The position numbers and the translations under genes are program-made. This document shows positions 1 through 14,747 of a stretch of 64,000 nucleotides of DNA, piece after piece. Position 1 is the stretch's first letter; each line of letters starts with the position of its first letter. Below the pieces are notes generated by a model. The model ran no database searches. It worked only from the letters and a program-made list of their open reading frames with translations, and was not told the DNA's origin. Source of the DNA: Leuctra nigra (Eukaryota; Arthropoda; Insecta; Plecoptera; Leuctridae); the NCBI GenBank assembly GCA_934045905.1, contig OW203768.1, positions 13,792,316-13,856,315 of the forward strand, written 5' to 3'.

Positions 1-1312
1 GCCAGATCGTTCGCCTAGAGAGAAAATGTAGATATATAGTTCAAATATGTAATTAATTGACAATAGCGTATTACGTTAAAATTATCAACGGTAAAAGACA
101 AACATCAAAATGATTTAAAGATTTTGAGACAATGATGTGAGACCATTACACCACTCAATCAGTTACCCTCCACAGAAGATAAGTTCTTATATAAACTGAT
201 TTTCTTATAGATCACTGTAGGTACTATTTTTTTCGAAATTAAAGGATCATTCTCCAAACATTCCAAGTGATACATACCTTATTCTTCAGTGAGGTACAAG
301 CGTACACCATCATCATCAAATAGCCGAACCTTACCGTCGAGTCCAAGAGCAAAATAAATGAAGTCATTGTGTTGTTTTTGGCCTCTCCAGTCATACCAAG
401 CAATTCTGCACTTTTCAAGTAGATTGATTGCACCATGTGAACGAATACGAGCGTTATAGACAACAGATTGTGAACTCCATACATCGAGCTTACGGAATTG
501 GCAAGTTCGTAAAGACGACTGTGCAGATTACGAGAAACATCGAAAGGTTCTTGAAAGAATGTACCGAACGATGGGGTTCTCGTGGACTCAGAAATCCATA
601 TAATTTTTTTGGAATTTGGCTGCTTCACATTTAATGAAAATTCGTAATTAATTAGTTTCATATTGTAAAGTGAGTAAAGATCACTAATAACAAATACTGA
701 GTCTAGAAAGTTGAGGTCATAAATGTTGTTGGATATTTCAATAAAGCACATAATGATAATTGAAGGGTACACCTCTTTGTTGTAATGCCATAAAAAGACT
801 GACAAACCAAAGTAGAGAGAATGTGTGATTACAATCAATGATATTTGAAGTATGGACAACCACGAATACCGCGAGAACTTATTATCAAATATATCACAAA
901 GTTTTGACATTTCATTTAGAATATCTACTTTTTGGTGGCGATTTAAGACACAGCCAATGTGCGAATAAATAAAAATGTATACACAAATGTTAGCCTCAAC
1001 CATAGTCGTAAAAGCAATGACGGCCGAAAGATTTATGTTCACGTTTTCTGTTGTTTTTGGTGAGAGTTGCATCAATGAAATAATGTTGACAATACAAATA
1101 GTAATAGCGTAGAAGATCAATGGTTTTGATACAGAATATTTCGAAGACCCCGAATATTTTGTCACATTGTATGGAGCTAGCCCACAAAGTTGAGATGCCC
1201 TTAATAGAGATTTCGCGGCGTCAGAAAATGCCATGACGTTAGAAGTAGAGTTCCTCATCAACTGATGGCATTTCCATAACATTTTGTTTGTATTATACTT
1301 GTTTACTATCAT
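1..1312 (-). CDS. Gustatory receptor, left paralogue (3' end outside window)
   Basis: Insect gustatory receptor (7tm_7 chemoreceptor family), a multipass membrane protein expected in chemosensory neurons. The large first exon, 1312 down to 278, encodes 345 residues with several hydrophobic segments and ends in phase 0 at a GTATGT donor after SLKNK. The next exon starts at 14 after a TCTCTCTAG acceptor and encodes ANDL..., then leaves the window, so the C-terminal TYxxxxxQF motif is not seen. It is clearly paralogous to the gene at 14748-18186: long identical stretches around residues 24-45, 115-150 and 265-300, and the same first-intron position and phase. The start at 1312 matches the paralogue's start. 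I see no frameshift or stop in the exon. Ligand unknown. Confidence 0.85.
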
Positions 1313-1914
1313 TTTAATATACTAATGTGATTAAATGTATGTTTGCATTATGTTATAGATTATAATGACAACATACTTTTAGAAAATCGACCTGTTTTGT
1401 TTCGTAAGGCTTGATTGGCAATTTACAATACGTAATCACTAATCAGTCAAACAAGTTTAATGCTTGGACATTGAAATTTAGATACAAGACGGATTTATGG
1501 TTGCTACTTTGTACATTAATTATTTTTTCTTCCTTATTTAGTCATAATTGGTTGTTTTTTGGTAAAAATTTGTGAGTTTATTATCACGCTGTGAGTCTTA
1601 AAATTTTTTCCAAATTATAGCCTCAGACGAACAACCTCCGTACTTTAATAATAGTTACCGATTGGACTCTTCGAGCATGTATTTGGACTTATTTTTGCAA
1701 AACTGGACACAAAGTAATTACAAACATTTATTTTCTCAATTTGCTCCAACGGCAAACGCTAAAAAAGCTAACTTACTTAGCTTTCGTAAGCTAAGCATAA
1801 ATGACCCCTCCTGAGAAAATAGACTTCCCATTCGGATGCACCGACATGATTAGTTTCCGTAAACACCATTCAGAGACAATAACATACCTTATACTAATTT
1901 AAACTCTCAGAATA

Positions 1915-2153
1915 GGCCATTTAAGAAAGTAAAGATACATCTGTTGGTGAGGTGTGGTACTAATGTTATCAGGCTTAAACGCATGCGCAGTGCGCACTTC
2001 AAAGGACTCGGCGTGACGTCATCCCACCCACAGCCTTCTCGAACACAACACGTACATTTATGACAGACACCAAACAGACACTAGTCACTACACACTAGAC
2101 GGCTGTGGACCTGTCAGGCTTTATCGCATGCGCACTGACTTTCTTAAATGGCC
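1915..2153. mobile_element. MITE with TA target sites and promoter-like interior
   Basis: Terminal inverted repeats GGCCATTTAAGAAAGT and ACTTTCTTAAATGGCC are each flanked by TA (1913-1914 and 2154-2155). About 239 bp, no coding capacity. The interior has a palindromic CRE (TGACGTCA) and two NRF1-like GCATGCGCA blocks, one near each end. It lies about 600 bp upstream of the left gustatory-receptor start. Tc1/mariner-type relationship is inferred only from the TA duplication. Confidence 0.7.
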
Positions 2154-2219
2154 TATTAGATTTATTCTTATTTTTCAATCAAATTGCAGTTTTTATAAAC
2201 TCGTATTTGTGCATGAATT

Positions 2220-2369
2220 TCGTCACGACAAAATCGTGACTATAGGCAGCCCGCAGTGCATCCCAGCGTGGTGGGTTGTATACGTCCAGGGAGGATGTAT
2301 GGAAGATCAATGACTCGATTGTTGAATACATACCAATTGTGTACCTATTTTATGTGCTCAATAAATTAC
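2220..2369 (+). repeat. 3' end of a dispersed retroelement with AATAAA and (ATT)n tail
   Basis: The segment ends in a CTCAATAAATTACATT motif that runs into (ATT)n. About 85 bp of the same sequence recurs in reverse complement at 16108-16190, again next to a short (AAT)n. Its upstream part (cagcccgcagtgca...) is shared with 18540-18600. This fits a LINE- or SINE-type 3' terminus with a microsatellite tail; the parent family is not identified. Confidence 0.55.
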
Positions 2370-2541
<172 letters not shown>

Positions 2542-3039
2542 TCGATGATTGTTTCTCGCTCTTTGCGGTTTTTTACTTTCATCGGCCTATTAGGCAAAAT
2601 GAAAGCAAACTATTCTCTTTATCTATTGTATGTTTAAAAATTTACGTACAATGCGACAAGTGTTTAAAATTACGGACTTCTGTATGTCACAAACTAAAAG
2701 AGGAGAGAGTTCTATAGTGGATAAGTTCTTTGTAAGAGAGACGGGTACAATACCAGTGGATGAAATTATAATAGGGATGATGACAACACTATTCTGCTTC
2801 CATTGCTGTTTGATCTCATGAGCCAGGTCAGCATACTTAGCTAGTTTTCTCTGGCACGTCTCATAAACATTGTTGGAGTTGGGAACAGCAATGTCGATTA
2901 GAAATGTCCTTTTCATTGCTTTATTGACCAAGATGATATCAGGCCTATTCGATGGTATTGTTCTATCGGTAAGCACAGTTCTATCCCAGTATAACCGGTA
3001 TTCCTCATTCTCAAGGACATTTTCAGGCGTGTAGTGATA
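2542..3039 (-). pseudogene. 3' fragment of an R4/Dong-like retrotransposon (endonuclease domain)
   Basis: The minus frame ending at 2623 encodes the C-terminal restriction-enzyme-like endonuclease domain of an R2/R4-type non-LTR retrotransposon. An RPDIILVNK block followed by FLIDIAVPN corresponds to the (R/K)PD...D catalytic core, and it aligns along its length with the C-terminus of the intact element at 9232-12831 (RPDIIIVYK...HLIDMTHPN). The 3' UTR ends GAAAATAATAAT directly in the microsatellite, the same junction as the intact copy. The 5' side is cut off by the long-TIR element at 3040; the first 12 residues of the open frame come from that TIR. It differs enough from the other two copies to be a separate family. 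Confidence 0.75.
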
Positions 3040-3435
3040 ATCCCAGAAAAAAACACTCCGTGTAAAAAAGGCAGCCAAGTCTCTTTACTTTAAAAAAATT
3101 CAACACCGAAAAGGAGTGATATCAAAAAAGGAGCCAAGTCAATGACATTTCCAAATATTTAATCGTATCTTTGAAATAAAAGTATAAACACCGAGAAATA
3201 CTTTACAAAAGGACTTGGCGCATCGTTTTTTTAAAGACATCATTCTATCCTTAAAGTGGAAAGAAATTTACAAGTAGGTACATTTTCCTCTTTCTATTAG
3301 AGCCAGAATCTATGAATCAAGCTACTTTTAGTAATGACTATTTTATAGTTTTGTCAATGGCGATAGAAGCATGATTTTATGCTGTAATATATAAGTAATA
3401 TAAGGGTGAAAGAATTACATAACAATTGGAAGTGG

Positions 3436-3625
3436 TGAGAATGTAGGTTTCTTTGGAAAACTTCCATGGAGTCAGGAGTCAGGATCCTCATCAGTGTGTT
3501 GTGTCTAATGTCCGCCCGTCCGATCGGGTAGCTCAGTTGGTAGAGCTCTCGCCCGGCAAGTGAGAGGTCCCAAGTTCGTGCCCCGGTTCGGTCGGATATT
3601 TTTCACAACACACATCCCTTCATAT
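3436..3625 (+). mobile_element. tRNA-derived SINE with 13-bp target duplication
   Basis: About 190 bp flanked by the direct repeat CAATTGGAAGTGG at 3423-3435 and 3626-3638, a target-site duplication that defines the insert. It contains a tRNA-like block at 3519-3596. It is nested inside the long-TIR element, so it is the younger insertion. Confidence 0.7.
3519..3596 (+). pseudogene. tRNA-Ala(GGC)-like block of the SINE
   Basis: An A-box match (TAGCTCAGTTGG), a D-arm GCTC/GAGC pair, and a five-pair anticodon stem (CTCGC/GTGAG) closing a CCGGCAA loop with anticodon GGC at 3555-3557. Position 33 is C rather than the near-universal T, the T-stem is mispaired and the acceptor 3' strand is displaced by three bases. 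It lies inside a SINE with target duplications. These features argue for a pol III promoter relic, not a functional tRNA gene. Confidence 0.65.
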
Positions 3626-4488
3626 CAATTGGAAGTGGGCTCATACATATTCTTGCAGTACTGTTAATATGGCGATATTAGACTGGTATCTTTTCATAAT
3701 TTGATCTTGACTGAAGGAAATCATGAAACGTTGTCAAATAATTACTAACTAATGGAACACAATTATATATTTTTGAAGTGTCAAGTGTATAAAGTTAAAT
3801 TTTTTAATAGAAATTCAATATGACTGTCTTCTTTGTGAAATGTATTTTTATAAAATGTGTATTAATAGAAATTGTTACATGATGAGAAGGTATAACGCAT
3901 GAGACTTAATTATATTCACCACGAAACAATATTACAAAGATAACTATTGTGTATATTTATAGAAAGCATAGACAACAAGTTTCATAGCGTATATAATCAT
4001 ATAGAAAATATTTTACAGAAGGTATGTATAATATGTACCTAATTGAAAGATGTTTCCCTATTATTCTAAACATTCAAAATTACGGTTGTATATAAATGGC
4101 ACATGCTTATGAATAGAAAAATGTCTTTAAAAAAACGATGCGCCAAGTCCTTTTGTAAAGTATTTCTCGGTGTTTATACTTTTATTTCAAAGATACGATT
4201 AAATATTTGGAAATGTCATTGACTTGGCTCCTTTTTTGATATCACTCCTTTTCGGTGTTGAATTTTTTTAAAGTAAAGAGACTTGGCTGCCTTTTTTACA
4301 CGGAGTGTTTTTTTCTGGGATATCACTTCTTTTGTTAGTTTATTCATACAGCTTGTAGCACAGCTTGTGTCCGTGCAAGAACTTATTTCTTTAAAAAAAT
4401 ACGCCTATGCCGATTTGGATACTTAGAAAAGTTGCGTTTGGTATATAAGATTAAAATAATTATCCAAGAAGAATAGCTTTAAGTTTCG

Positions 4489-5035
4489 TTACAATCGGTC
4501 CAGCCGTTTTCGATATATGACGTCACTTCCGGTTTTAGCAATGGCGGCCGAAAATAATGTCGTCTTGAATTCATAATTATTACTCCTACACATTTCCAAA
4601 ATTTGGTTGCAATCGGTACAGCCGTTTTTGATATATGACGTCACTTCCGGTTTTAACAATGGCGGCCGAAAATAATGTCGTCTTGAATTCATAATTATTA
4701 GTACAACACATTTCCAAAATTTGGTTGCAATCGGTACAGCCATTTTCGATATATGACGTCACTTCCGGTTTTAACAATGGCGGCCGAAAATAATGTCGTC
4801 TTGAATTCATAATTATTAGTACAACACATTTCCAAAATTTGATTGCAATCGGTACAGCCATTTTCGATATTTGACGTCACTTCCGGTTTTAACAATGTCG
4901 GCCGAAAATAATGTCGTCTTGAATTCATAATTATTAGTCCAACACATTTCCAAACTTAGGTTGCAATCGGTACAACCGTTTACGATATATGACGTCACTT
5001 CCGGTTTTAAAAATGGCCGCCGAGAACACTGCAAC
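4489..5035. repeat. 118-bp tandem array with CRE/ETS/YY1-like motifs
   Basis: Anchor positions at about 4503, 4621, 4739, 4857 and 4975 give a period of 118 bp over nearly five copies. Each unit carries TGACGTCACTTCCGGTTTT (palindromic CRE overlapping an ETS core) and most carry AATGGCGGCCGAAAATAATG (YY1-like). Open frames across it simply follow the repeat and are not considered coding. Confidence 0.85.
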
Positions 5036-5690
5036 CTTGAATTTATAATTATTTACAAAGTACGTTTACTTATATCTATTTTAAAGTAGGTATATAGTGG
5101 TGAATTTAGCGTCATTTAGCATATTTATGACGTCATTTCCGGTATAGGTCATAAAATGTGTGACGTCATTTCCGGTTTCGATATTTGAATCATCAAATAT
5201 TACTGATTACATAAAGTTGACCGTCTAAATCGTTTAGCGCTGGTTTTGTTCTAATCTGTTTAGCCGTTTTTGAGACATGATGTCACTTCCGGTTTCAAAA
5301 TGGCGGCTTCCGGTTGGTTTTATAACAAGTCAAATGAAATATCAAAAGTACAAACGTTACATAAATATCAAGACAATCGGATCAACAGTTGTTGCTGAAA
5401 TGCAAATCGATGTATATTAAATTTCATGACGTCATTTCCGGTTTATTTAAAATAATGTTCAGTCTTTTGATATTGATAATCCATATAGATGACCGTCTGA
5501 AACGATTGGCGCAAATTTCGTTCCGATCGGTCCAACCGTTGACGAGATATGACGTCACTTCCGGTTTCAAAATGGCGGCACAAAAAATTCATGGGGACAA
5601 GGTTAAATCAGACGCCAAAAGTGCACACGTGGTAAAAATGTGAGATCAATCGGTTCAGCCGTTTAGGCTGTGGCCTGTTTACCGGATTTT
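5036..5690. repeat. Diverged continuation of the CRE/ETS repeat
   Basis: Four or more degenerate units with the core GACGTCA(C/T)TTCCGGTTT, several followed by AAAATGGCGGC, at irregular spacing after the regular 118-bp array. No gene. Confidence 0.7.
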
Positions 5691-5930
5691 AGCTCCAGCC
5701 TACTACTACTAAGATTATTATTATGAAAACCGCCCTAAAACACTGTTTTCACGGCCCTCTAGCGCGCAAAGGGCGTAACCTATTGTTCCCAAATTTGGTA
5801 TATGTTGTAGGGTGGGCCATAGCTCGAAATTAAGATATTTCGCAACAATGTGAGATTTCTCAATTTTAAGATCCAGTAGGCCGAAAATGCCACTTTGATG
5901 CTTACAGTAAAAGTGGGTTTGCTCCAGCCT
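5691..5930. other. Gene-free stretch downstream of the truncated retrotransposon
   Basis: Unassigned sequence between the CRE/ETS array and the end of the retrotransposon ORF. It holds a short ATTATTAT run at 5713-5724. The phrase GCTCCAGCCT occurs twice. No open frame of interest. Confidence 0.5.
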
Positions 5931-8900
5931 TTATATGAGAGTGTGCGCGCGCCGTACGACTTGGCTGGCGTGGAGCGACCGCTCCACTAGATACGGCCCA
6001 GTGAAAGCTGTGAGATGGTGAAGCTGAGCAAGTTTTAAATGTACAATCTTGCCTACACAATTGTGGCGATGCAAGTACTCAGTGGATGCAAGCGTCGTAC
6101 AACCTGACGTGATGTGTTGGATAGTCTCGGAGGCGCCTAAACACCTCCTACATCTGTCATCAGCAACACTTGCATCCTTAACAATGTACTTGAGGTAGTT
6201 TCTCGTGGCAACTACCTGATCTTGTATGGCCATCATAAAACCTTCAGTCTCCAGGAATAAGTCGCCCCGAGTCAGCCAATAGTTGGACAATTCACTATCA
6301 ACTACTTCAGCACTGAGTTCGTTAGGATGTCTTCCATGTAGGGATTTCTGCTTCCACGCACATATCTGCAATGCAGCTCGCTCCATTTTAGTGATCCCTT
6401 CTTGAGGTACAGCCACATGAAGATTCAATGGTGTGTATCCCTCGTCCGACAAGGTAATCGCTCTATGGAGTGAAGATATATCTTGCTTCTGGAGGAAGTA
6501 TTTCTGAAGGCTTATAATCTGTTTGTGCAGTAAATGTGAAAGGTCAATCAGCCCCCTTCCACCCTGAGCTCTTGGAATGGTAACTCTTTCAACTGCTGAC
6601 TTTGGGTGATGGCCGCGATACTTACTCAAAGTAGTTCTCGTCTTCCTCTCAATGCCTTCAATATCAGTCTTCGTCCACTTAATGATGCCAAATGAGTACG
6701 TTAGAACAGGGATTGCATAGGTGTTAATAGCTTTCACTGTGTTCTTAGCACTCAACTTTGTTTTAAGGTTGGCGTTTAAGCGACTGACATACATTTCCTG
6801 GATCTTCAGTTTCATGATCTTGTGCTCTGTGCGGACTGACTGGTGGACACCTAGGTACTTATACGTCTCTCCTTCTTCCATTGGCTCAATGAGATCACCA
6901 TCTAGTAACTCACATGCATTGGTACTATGTTTGCCCTTTAGTACCGTCTGGGTCCTGCACTTGTCAAGCCCGAACCCCATGCATATGTCTCTGGAAAAGA
7001 TTTCCACAGTTCTCAACAAGGAATTGACATGTACTGCTGTGCTAGCATACACTTTGATGTCATCAACATACATCAAATGTGTCACTTTGTGCTGCACTTG
7101 CTTCTTGTTCTTCAGGGCAAACCCGTGCTGACTCGCATTGAGCATGTGGGAGAGGGGATTCAGCGCAAGACAAAACCATAGAGGACTAAAGGCATCTCCC
7201 TGGAAAATACCCTTCTGTATCTTAATAAAGTCAGTCGCCATTGTACCATCCTTGTGCCTAAGATGTAACTGAGTCGACCACTGAGACATCAAATGCTTGA
7301 GCAAGTTAATAAGCGAGGGAGCAACCTTATAAATCTCTAGGATTTTTACCAACCATGAATGCGGCACTGAATCATATGCCTTCCGATAATCAATAAAAGC
7401 TGTATGCAGGTTTCTACTCTTGTGCGCTGCCTGCTCAAGGATGACTGAATCGATCAGAAGCTGCTCCTTGCAACCTTGAGATTTCCTGATACAACCCTTC
7501 TGCTCAGGAGCAATAATATCATTTTGATCACAATGTGTGTAGATCTTCTCAGCGATACAAGATGTTAAAAGTTTGTATAATGTCGGAAGGCAAGTGATTG
7601 GCCGATACTTTGCGGGATTCTCCGTATCTTTGTCCTTAGCAAGCAGATATGTGATCCCTTGCGTCAGGTATCGCGGTACAGTTCGAGGATCTTGCATAAA
7701 CATGTTAAAATGGTGAGCTATGCAAGCATGAGTACACTTGAATCTTTTATACCAAAAGTTGTGTATGCAATCAATCCCGGCCGCTTTCCAATTAAACGAG
7801 TCATTAATGGCCTGCTTCACTTGCTCGATAGATACAGGGTTGTCATCCATTGATCTCAGCTCTTCCATCCTCACTTCCTCCACATTTATCCATGGAGCAT
7901 CAATATTATGAACAGTGGGAACAGACCATACTGATTCCCAAAATTCTTTAATCTGATGTTGTGTTGGGGGTTTGCTGTCTGCTGTTGTTTGATCATTTCG
8001 AAGCTTCCTATAAAACTGTTTCTCATTGTTCTGGAACAGCTTATTGGATTCCTTCCTGAAGTTAGACTCCTTATATCTCCTGAGCCGTTTTGCGACTACA
8101 CTAAGCTGCTGTTTCAGAGTGTCAGTTACATCGGCAAGGTTCTGGTTTGTCAAATCATGGGTTGCATGTATTCTGGTTTTTTGTCGAATAGACTCAACAT
8201 GTTTCAACAACTTCTTATTCCTCTGCCCTTGCTGGTATGCTGTTAGTTGTCCAATGTCTCTCCGAAGCTTGGCAATCTTACTGTTTAATCTTCTCTCCCA
8301 CGGCCAGATAAACTCTTTCTTCTTCTGTACCCTGGGGCCTTGCTGGATATCAAGACCATTCATTCTGGTCGCAGTGACAGCCGCTACGTAGACAGCAGTG
8401 TGTAGATCATTGAACACTGTGTGTTCCTCCAGATGTTGGGGTAGGATCTTTGTATCTAACAGATTGGTTACAACAGCAAGTCGCTTTGAACTACGCTGTT
8501 TAGGAATGAATGGTCGTTTCGTCGGATCTGTTCCCTCAAACTCTGTTAAGGCTCTGAAGAATTCAACCCTTATCTCTTCTACTAACTCCTCTCCATCTAC
8601 CCTAAGTCGATCCGGCTCAGGTGAAAGAAGAGGTTCAGCCCTAGCCGGGGATGGTGTATGAGGAGGTGATCTTCCAATACTCTCGTCATCACTGTCATCA
8701 TGCACCCCTTCAGGTGGACGAAGAGTCTGCATGACTTCAGCTTTAAGTGCCTCTAATAATTCACTTGACAACCGCTTATTATTAATTACCACTCGTTTTT
8801 GGTCCATCAACCTTTGTTCTGTAACTTGATAAAGTTCAGGGTATATTTCAACAAAGGCACGGTAAAGTAGCGGTCGTATACCTACAGAAACCGTATCTCC

Positions 8901-9112
8901 TTCTGTTACTTTGTAATAGCAACGCATGAGATCTGTGTTCATTTTCTCAGTCCACTGCATGCGTTGCCTAACCTTTCCTGCCTTGGTGGTTAGTGACTGA
9001 CTTGCCACTAAAACACTGTTGGCTGGTCGAGCTGGAGGTTGTTGGGTGCTCGTTGATGCGGTTGGATCCATATCCATAGCAGGGTCGTCAACATTTTGAT
9101 CGAGCAGGTCTG
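5931..9112 (-). CDS. R2/R4-type retrotransposon polyprotein lacking its endonuclease
   Basis: One open frame of about 1060 residues. The N-terminus has a Myb/SANT-like block (MQWTEKMNTDLMRCYY). A central reverse transcriptase has motif A FIDYRKAYDSVPHSWL, motif B GIFQGDAFSPLWF and motif C MYVDD near residue 692. A C-x2-C-x8-H-x4-C knuckle lies near residues 998-1015. The frame then ends in unrelated sequence (LVERSLHASQ...) with none of the restriction-like endonuclease block seen in the copies at 9232-12831 and 2623-3039. The 5' end abuts (TTA)n at 9113, and the nominal N-terminal Met-Lys-poly-Ile is translated from that microsatellite; MDMDPTAS near 9070 is a better start. Target-primed copying normally loses the 5' end, so the 3' loss is unusual. 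Confidence 0.8.
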
Positions 9113-9137
9113 TTATTATTATTATTATTATTATTAT
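9113..9137. repeat. (TTA)8 separating two retrotransposons
   Basis: Short TTA tract between the 3' end of the element at 9138-13094 and the 5' end of the one at 5931-9112, both read on the minus strand. Interpreted as retained target sequence. Confidence 0.85.
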
Positions 9138-14011
<4,874 letters not shown>

Positions 14012-14029
14012 TGATTCCTGTGTAGCTGC

Positions 14030-14160
14030 CAGTGCAACCAGACAACCTTGAGACGCAGGACGACAGAAGGACCTGGTCGGAGGTCCTGCCAGTGTCACCC
14101 GCTGTAGATTCACTATTATGTAACTCTTTTCCTACCCATTTCATACATAATAAATTATAC
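14030..14160 (+). repeat. Dispersed repeat fragment (copy also at 18597-18700)
   Basis: Shares CAGACAACCTTGAG, GGTCCTG and CACCCGCTGTAGATTCACTAT with 18597-18690 in the same order and orientation. No coding sequence. Family unknown. Confidence 0.6.
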
Positions 14161-14499
14161 TCTCAATGTGAATGCATTTAGTTGCACAATGAGATATTCT
14201 CGTATTATTGGTGGCACAAGTCTTTTGTTATGACATTACATTTTACATAATCCATTATGTTTTATCCATCACTGAAAAAAGTATTTCCCTACATAATTAA
14301 AACCCTTCATAAATGCTTAAAAACATCATACAAAATATCCTGAAGGGCTTAAAATAACAAGATTCCCCGCTCATTTGTCTGCTTTTTGGACGAACTAAGG
14401 CGTTTTCAACGAACGTTCGTTTCGAAGAGAAAGTTTTTTTCAAACTTTCTATTTAATGAACTTTTTGGCCGCTCATTTCCACGATCAGAGTAGTATTAT

Positions 14500-14558
14500 T
14501 TATGATCAATCATCAATCAATCAATCAATCAAACAAACAATCAAACAATAAATCAATC
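14500..14558. repeat. ATCA-type tetranucleotide repeat
   Basis: Degenerate ATCA/AACA tetranucleotide run about 190 bp beyond the stop codon of the right gustatory receptor (14748, minus strand). Simple repeat, no gene. Confidence 0.8.
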
Positions 14559-14747
14559 TTCTCTCCAGGTTTTGAAAGGAAAAACAAGGGAAATTAAATT
14601 CAAGATTAATTTGTCGTCCTTTTAAAGTGATCAATGTTTGGTAATACTTTAATTTGTTTACAATTGCTGTTGGTGTTATGTCACATTAATAATAACAATA
14701 AAGCGTGAATATTTCTGCCAATCACTCATCATACATTAAATTAAACA

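Larger units (their letters stand above)
3040..4321. mobile_element. Non-autonomous element with about 201-bp terminal inverted repeats
   Basis: 3040-3240 and 4121-4321 are near-perfect reverse complements, beginning TCCCAGAAAAAAACACTCCG. The interior (about 880 bp, AT-rich) has no transposase and holds a SINE at 3436-3625. The element interrupts the retrotransposon fragment on its left. No convincing target-site duplication is visible. The high arm identity suggests recent insertion or continued gene conversion. Confidence 0.75.

Noticed and set aside
3519..3596. Functional tRNA-Ala gene
   Set aside because: C33, a broken T-stem and a shifted acceptor strand, and the block lies within a SINE bounded by target duplications.
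4321..4410. Continuation of the R4-like fragment to the right of the long-TIR element
   Set aside because: A minus-frame FLHGHKLCYKL weakly resembles the YLHRHN region of the intact copy, but the next codons include stops, the cysteines upstream are missing and the spacing is short. Probably chance.
4489..5034. Four overlapping ORFs of 72-91 residues with repeated sequence
   Set aside because: They follow the 118-bp DNA repeat, overlap in different frames and have no family resemblance.
6721..8661. Plus-strand ORFs across the truncated retrotransposon
   Set aside because: Antisense shadows of the RT frame.
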